A stretch of DNA of 64,000 bases from an uncultured Hyphomicrobiales bacterium. GTDB lineage: Bacteria > Pseudomonadota > Alphaproteobacteria > Rhizobiales > Beijerinckiaceae. Numbering within the stretch: position 1 is the first letter of the stretch; every line of letters begins with the position of its first letter. The position numbers and the translations under genes were made by a program. The notes beneath the pieces were generated by a model. That model saw only the letters and a list, made by a program, of their open reading frames with translations. It made no database searches and had not been told where the DNA came from. This document shows positions 60,772 through 64,000 of the stretch, one piece after another. Location: the NCBI GenBank assembly GCA_903824185.1, contig CAIJVU010000052.1, positions 1 through 64,000 of the forward strand, given 5' to 3'.

Positions 60772-60785
60772 TGTCAGTGTTGACA
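60772..60785. promoter_or_regulatory. Possible GntR-type operator ahead of the aldolase gene
   Basis: TGTCA-GTGT-TGACA is a perfect inverted repeat. Its right half forms a TTGACA -35-like box (60780-60785). The GntR/FCD regulator encoded downstream may bind here. The -10 is not clear. Confidence 0.45.
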
Positions 60786-60834
60786 GATGCGTCGGTCTGC
60801 GTTCCATTAAAAATACTGTATCGGAGGAAAATCT

Positions 60835-61725
60835 GTGATGACGAATAAAACCCGCATGGGGCTCAGCTGTGCCCTCTCTACGCCTTTCAACAAAGACGGC
60901 ACGATTGATTTGCATGCCTTCTCAGAGCATGCCGCCTGGACCCTGACCCATGGGTGTGACGGGGTGACCGTGTTCGGTACCACCGGCGAAGGGGCATCCA
61001 TTTCAACCCGCGAACGCGCCAATACGCTGAGCTATATGCAAGGTGCGGGCTTTGACCTCGGCACGCAGGTGACCCTTGGAATTGCGGCTGCAACCATCGA
61101 GGAAACGGTTGAGCAGATGCATATCGGCTATCAGGCCGGATGCCGTGCTATTTTGCTGGCCCCGCCCTTCTATTTCCCCAATGCCAGTGAAGACGGACTG
61201 TTCTACTGGTATGCGAGCGTGATTGAATCACTGGGTGGTGAAGCGCGTGATATTCTTCTCTATCACATCCCGTCCATGACGCGGGTCGGTGTTTATCCCT
61301 CGCTCGTCTATCGTTTGAAGAAAGCCTTCCCGAAAGTGATTTTGGGTGTGAAGGACTCAAGCGGCAACGGCGAGAACACCGCGCAATTGCTGGCCGAAAA
61401 CAAAGACCTGCAAATTCTGGTCGGCGATGAACGTCAATTGGCCAAAGCGGTGCGCAATGGCGCTGCTGGTTCGATCTGCGGTATTGCCAATCTGTGCCCC
61501 GCCGAAATGCGCACCATTGCCCATAAGGGACGTGACAATAAGCTGATCCATCATGCGGTTGATGCGGTGCTGGTCTATGACTTCATGCCAGCCATCAAAG
61601 CGCTTCTGGCCCATCGTACCGGCTATCAGGGCTGGATGCGGATGCGTCCGCCTTTGTCAGACATGGCCACACGCGATGCCAGAAAACTGGTCAATGCCTT
61701 TGAAGCGATTTTTGCTTCGGAATAA
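60835..61725 (+). CDS. Dihydrodipicolinate synthase/N-acetylneuraminate lyase family aldolase
   Basis: The class-I aldolase of 296 aa has the pyruvate-binding G-T-T-G-E (near residue 48) and the catalytic Tyr in L-Y-H-I-P-S (near 144). The Schiff-base Lys is in G-V-K-D-S-S-G (near 173). Because it is next to a GntR regulator and not in a lysine operon, it may act on a sugar acid or hydroxyproline-type intermediate rather than make lysine. The start is GTG at 60835 or ATG at 60838, with GGAGG upstream. The gene of the regulator follows within about 45 bases. Confidence 0.87.
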   Translation: MMTNKTRMGLSCALSTPFNKDGTIDLHAFSEHAAWTLTHGCDGVTVFGTTGEGASISTRERANTLSYMQGAGFDLGTQVTLGIAAATIEETVEQMHIGYQAGCRAILLAPPFYFPNASEDGLFYWYASVIESLGGEARDILLYHIPSMTRVGVYPSLVYRLKKAFPKVILGVKDSSGNGENTAQLLAENKDLQILVGDERQLAKAVRNGAAGSICGIANLCPAEMRTIAHKGRDNKLIHHAVDAVLVYDFMPAIKALLAHRTGYQGWMRMRPPLSDMATRDARKLVNAFEAIFASE

Positions 61726-61769
61726 CCGGAGTTCATTCGCACAAACACCTTTAGCCGGGCTCCTTCCTC

Positions 61770-62450
61770 ATGGCACCAACACGCGCTCCAGCAAAATTGC
61801 GGGATCAGGCTTATGCCAGTTTCACGCAGCATTTGCGCGATCGTGAATTGGAGCCCGGCCAATTTATCTCCCAGCGTGAATTGGTGGTTCTGACAGGGCA
61901 TCCCTTGGGCGCAATCCGCGAATTGATCCCAAGGCTCGAAGCTGAGGGACTGATCCGCACGGTTCCCCAACGCGGCATGCAAATCGCCACTGTCGATCTG
62001 ACCCTTGTGCGGGACGCTTTCCAATTTAGGCTGATTTTAGAGCGCGAAGCCGCCCTTCATTATGCCCGCACTGCCGCAGACAACGATATCGAAGACTGGC
62101 GCACACAGCATCAGGCCATTCTGGATGCGGTCAATCTCGGCCCTGTGGACGACCAGTTGATCGATAGAGCCCAAGCCTTGGATGACGGCTTTCATGATGC
62201 CCTGATCGATGCCTTGGGGAATGCCATCATCTCCCATGCCTATCGGGTCAATTCCATCAAGATCAGGCTGATCCGCCACGCCAAAACACGGCTGCACACA
62301 CTTCTGGTCGAACCGGTGATGCGCGAACATCTCGAACTGATCAATGCCCTAGCCAGCCGCGATGAGGCCGAGGTTGCACGGACTTTCACGCATCATATCA
62401 ATAATGCCCGCAACCGCGCCCTGACGCTGGACCAAAGCCCCGCAGCTTAA
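61770..62450 (+). CDS. GntR-family regulator, FCD subfamily
   Basis: The 226-aa regulator has an N-terminal winged helix (L-E-P-G-Q-F-I-S-Q-R-E-L-V...A-I-R-E-L-I-P-R-L-E-A-E-G-L-I, residues 28-62). The FCD effector domain has R-L-I-L-E-R-E-A-A, D-D-G-F-H-D-A-L, and R-E-H-L-E-L-I-N-A-L. FCD regulators sense small organic acids, often through a metal held by Asp/His. It is likely to control the adjacent aldolase gene. Confidence 0.88.
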   Translation: MAPTRAPAKLRDQAYASFTQHLRDRELEPGQFISQRELVVLTGHPLGAIRELIPRLEAEGLIRTVPQRGMQIATVDLTLVRDAFQFRLILEREAALHYARTAADNDIEDWRTQHQAILDAVNLGPVDDQLIDRAQALDDGFHDALIDALGNAIISHAYRVNSIKIRLIRHAKTRLHTLLVEPVMREHLELINALASRDEAEVARTFTHHINNARNRALTLDQSPAA

Positions 62451-62454
62451 GGTC

Positions 62455-62781
62455 TCAACGGCCGTCTGGTTTCAATCCGTCGATAAAGGCCAGCAGGGAA
62501 ATATCGGCCGCATGCAGTCCCGTGCGCTGATCCGAGCGACGACGCTGCTCCTGAAGCTTTCTGGCATCGACCGGATAGCTTTGGATCATCAAAGCATCAT
62601 GCAAGGCATGAATGGCATCACTAGAATAAGACATCGGCTCGCTGTTGGGTGCCGCAATTTCAGAGGGATGATAAGCGAGATCCAGACTAAAAGCCGGACG
62701 ATGCGACTTCGTTTCGATAGGCTGTGGCCTGTGATACGGAGAATCCGTGGTGGCCTGTATTGCTCGAATGGCTTCAAACAT
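62455..62781 (-). CDS. Unknown small protein (108 aa)
   Basis: The start is at the ATG at 62781 (MFEAIRAIQA) with GGGAG upstream. No signal peptide or domain is recognised. The protein is mostly polar, with a central S-S-D-A-I-H-A-L-H-D-A-L-M-I-Q-S-Y segment and a C-terminal S-L-L-A-F-I-D-G-L. It is convergent with the GntR regulator gene and 4 bases from its end. Confidence 0.55.
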   Translation of the reverse strand: MFEAIRAIQATTDSPYHRPQPIETKSHRPAFSLDLAYHPSEIAAPNSEPMSYSSDAIHALHDALMIQSYPVDARKLQEQRRRSDQRTGLHAADISLLAFIDGLKPDGR

Positions 62782-62924
62782 GATCGGCACTCCCATAACG
62801 CCTTACATGGTTGAAAGACGGACAGGAGCGCTAAAACTTGAGTCTTGAATAAAAAAGTCTTTAAAATCTTGAACAATTAGCGGAAAACGTCCATGTTGGA
62901 CGGGGTTGGCAAGGGTTGGACGCG

Positions 62925-63533
62925 ATGAAGATGCGGCTCAAAATCAGGCGGTTTTTCAATGGCCTGTGGAATCAGCATTACATCGCAAGCCGCCATATCC
63001 GCGATGCAACCCCTGTGCGCGTGCAATCATTCAACACACGCTCACATAACAAAATCCATGCGCGTGCCTTTGAGCCGGTTTGGCTCAATGACATTGATAA
63101 ACTGATCGCCACCGACCGCACCAAAACCAGCGACTACCATTTTCTCGATGTGGGCTGTGGCAAGGGCATCTCCACGATTTATGTGAAGGAGCGATATTTT
63201 TTCAAATCCGTCACTGGATTTGATTTTGAGCCTGATTTTATTGAAGCCGCCGAACGAAATTTGAAATATTCAACCGTTAAAGGGCCTATCGATTTTTATA
63301 TAGGGGACGCCGGAGACTGGTTGCTTGATGACCAACGCTGGTTTTTGTTTTTATATAATCCGTTTTCGGATCATGTCCTGGAGCAATTCTTACGCAACAA
63401 TATTGATGTCTTAAGGAAAACCCAATCTGTACTCGCCTATGCCAATGCCCAAGAGCTTGAAACTGTGCTCGATTTTCCGCATGAAATGGTCTATCGACTG
63501 CCCCATATTCGAAGTGCCCTGATTTTATTTTAA
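62925..63533 (+). CDS. Class-I SAM-dependent methyltransferase
   Basis: The ATG at 62925 (MKMRLKIRRF) is preferred to an upstream TTG. The 202-aa protein has F-L-D-V-G-C-G-K-G-I-S (motif I, the SAM glycine loop, near residue 75). G-F-D-F-E-P-D-F-I-E-A-A (acidic motif after strand 2) and F-L-F-L-Y-N-P-F (motif IV, N-P-F variant) follow. N-P-F/Y variants are seen in N-directed methyltransferases, but the substrate is unknown. Confidence 0.8.
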   Translation: MKMRLKIRRFFNGLWNQHYIASRHIRDATPVRVQSFNTRSHNKIHARAFEPVWLNDIDKLIATDRTKTSDYHFLDVGCGKGISTIYVKERYFFKSVTGFDFEPDFIEAAERNLKYSTVKGPIDFYIGDAGDWLLDDQRWFLFLYNPFSDHVLEQFLRNNIDVLRKTQSVLAYANAQELETVLDFPHEMVYRLPHIRSALILF

Positions 63534-63584
63534 GAATTGGGCTAAAAGATTTTCCTTCCCAACCGTCTAAACGTTCAGGTATGG

Positions 63585-63599
63585 TTAACAAGTCGTTAA
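63585..63599. promoter_or_regulatory. CtrA-type site
   Basis: TTAA-CAAGTCG-TTAA fits the CtrA consensus TTAA-N7-TTAA exactly. It lies between the methyltransferase and the last small gene, about 115 bases before the ATG at 63712. Confidence 0.6.
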
Positions 63600-63711
63600 C
63601 ATGCTGTCTTGGTGTTGATTTGCTTCAAGCCAACAACGCGTTTTCGAGTGCGTGGTTGAGTTGATGCCGAGTGGTCCTAACATTGTGTTAAGGGATATTG
63701 GTGCAACGACC

Positions 63712-63918
63712 ATGACAAAGACCCCGAAAGAACAACTTTCAGGCCTCGTTAAACGCCGGACACTGGTTAAAAAGCGGATCTCTGATTCCGCTAAAACCAT
63801 CAAACGTGGCGGCTCTTTGAAAGACGAGGCGTGGTATCTCCGCGCTCAGCAGCGATTTGCCATTGCAGCCTCAGCCAAAGTTGAGACCCAGCCGCCTCAA
63901 GACCAGATCGACGGCTAA
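63712..63918 (+). CDS. Unknown small basic protein
   Basis: From the ATG at 63712 the product is 68 aa (MTKTPKEQLS); longer starts at 63652 or 63664 are possible. It is highly basic in the first half (K-R-R-T-L-V-K-K-R-I-S-D-S-A-K-T-I-K-R), followed by a helix D-E-A-W-Y-L-R-A-Q-Q-R-F. No ribosome binding site is obvious. A CtrA-type site lies upstream, which could make it cell-cycle controlled. Nothing further is seen in the last 80 bases of the window. Confidence 0.5.
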   Translation: MTKTPKEQLSGLVKRRTLVKKRISDSAKTIKRGGSLKDEAWYLRAQQRFAIAASAKVETQPPQDQIDG

Positions 63919-64000
63919 TCGATTTTATCCATTTTAAAGACAACACAGAGGCTCGTATCCCAGATCAAGATGATCAGGAACAAGGCCAAGCAATGCGCAA

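Overview
The window is almost entirely a flagellar and motility island of an alphaproteobacterium. The evidence is a complete basal-body, hook and export gene set, a FlbD-type sigma-54 activator heading the fliE-to-flhB operon, an flhA-flhF-flhG-fliA operon, and a CtrA-type TTAA-N7-TTAA site. Base composition looks moderate (roughly half G+C by eye). Gene order and the accessory genes suggest a Rhodospirillales-like or related spiral or vibrioid swimmer, but I cannot name a genus from sequence alone. No flagellin, fliD, rRNA or tRNA gene was found.

Layout. (1) 1-179: the 5' end of an IS3-family element, cut by the window edge, directly abutting flgL. (2) 180-16.5 kb, minus strand: flgB-C-D-E-F, then flgG-H-I-J-K-L. 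Each block starts at a good sigma-54 (-24/-12) promoter. FlgE (1415 aa) and FlgK (1783 aa) are giants. (3) 16.6-18.9 kb, minus: a short hook-like protein, two unknown proteins and a FliL, behind another sigma-54 promoter. (4) 19.5-24.6 kb, minus: flhA-flhF-flhG-fliA. (5) 24.7-27.6 kb, plus: flgP-like lipoprotein, flgT-like, flgA, then flgM with its own sigma-28 promoter. The flhA and flgP sigma-54 promoters are divergent. (6) 28-44.7 kb, minus: a sigma-54 activator lacking an HTH, then fliE-F-G-H-I-J-K-L-M-N-O-P-Q-R, flhB, a small cysteine protein and two membrane proteins. (7) 45-48.1 kb: a divergent FleQ-like activator with an HTH, fliS (sigma-28 promoter) and a second full hook-like protein (sigma-54 promoter). 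(8) 48.3-50.5 kb: motA-motB, MotB with a very long Gly/Gln/Ala linker. (9) 50.5-51 kb: a cluster of palindromic interspersed repeats. (10) 51-56.4 kb: a small protein resembling nitrile-hydratase-type leader peptides, a potassium channel with two consecutive voltage sensors and a single pore, a Pro/Ala/Glu-rich repeat protein, and a second Kv-type channel. (11) 56.5-64 kb: methyltransferase-like proteins, a crescentin-like coiled-coil protein, two small secreted proteins, a DUF2938 protein, and a DapA-family aldolase with a GntR/FCD regulator.

How it works together (inference). The two AAA+ activators, one with GAFTGA but no HTH and the other with an HTH but a GAYTGS loop, probably cooperate to fire the sigma-54 promoters read here. 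These make the basal body, hook, FlhA/FlhF/FlhG, FliA and the FlgP/FlgT outer-ring proteins. FliA (sigma-28), held by FlgM until hook completion, then drives late genes such as fliS.

The best candidates for something new are the tandem-voltage-sensor channel (which may itself carry a sigma-28-like promoter), the combination of giant FlgE and FlgK with extra hook-like proteins and FlgT/FlgP, and the small leader-peptide-like protein beside motB.
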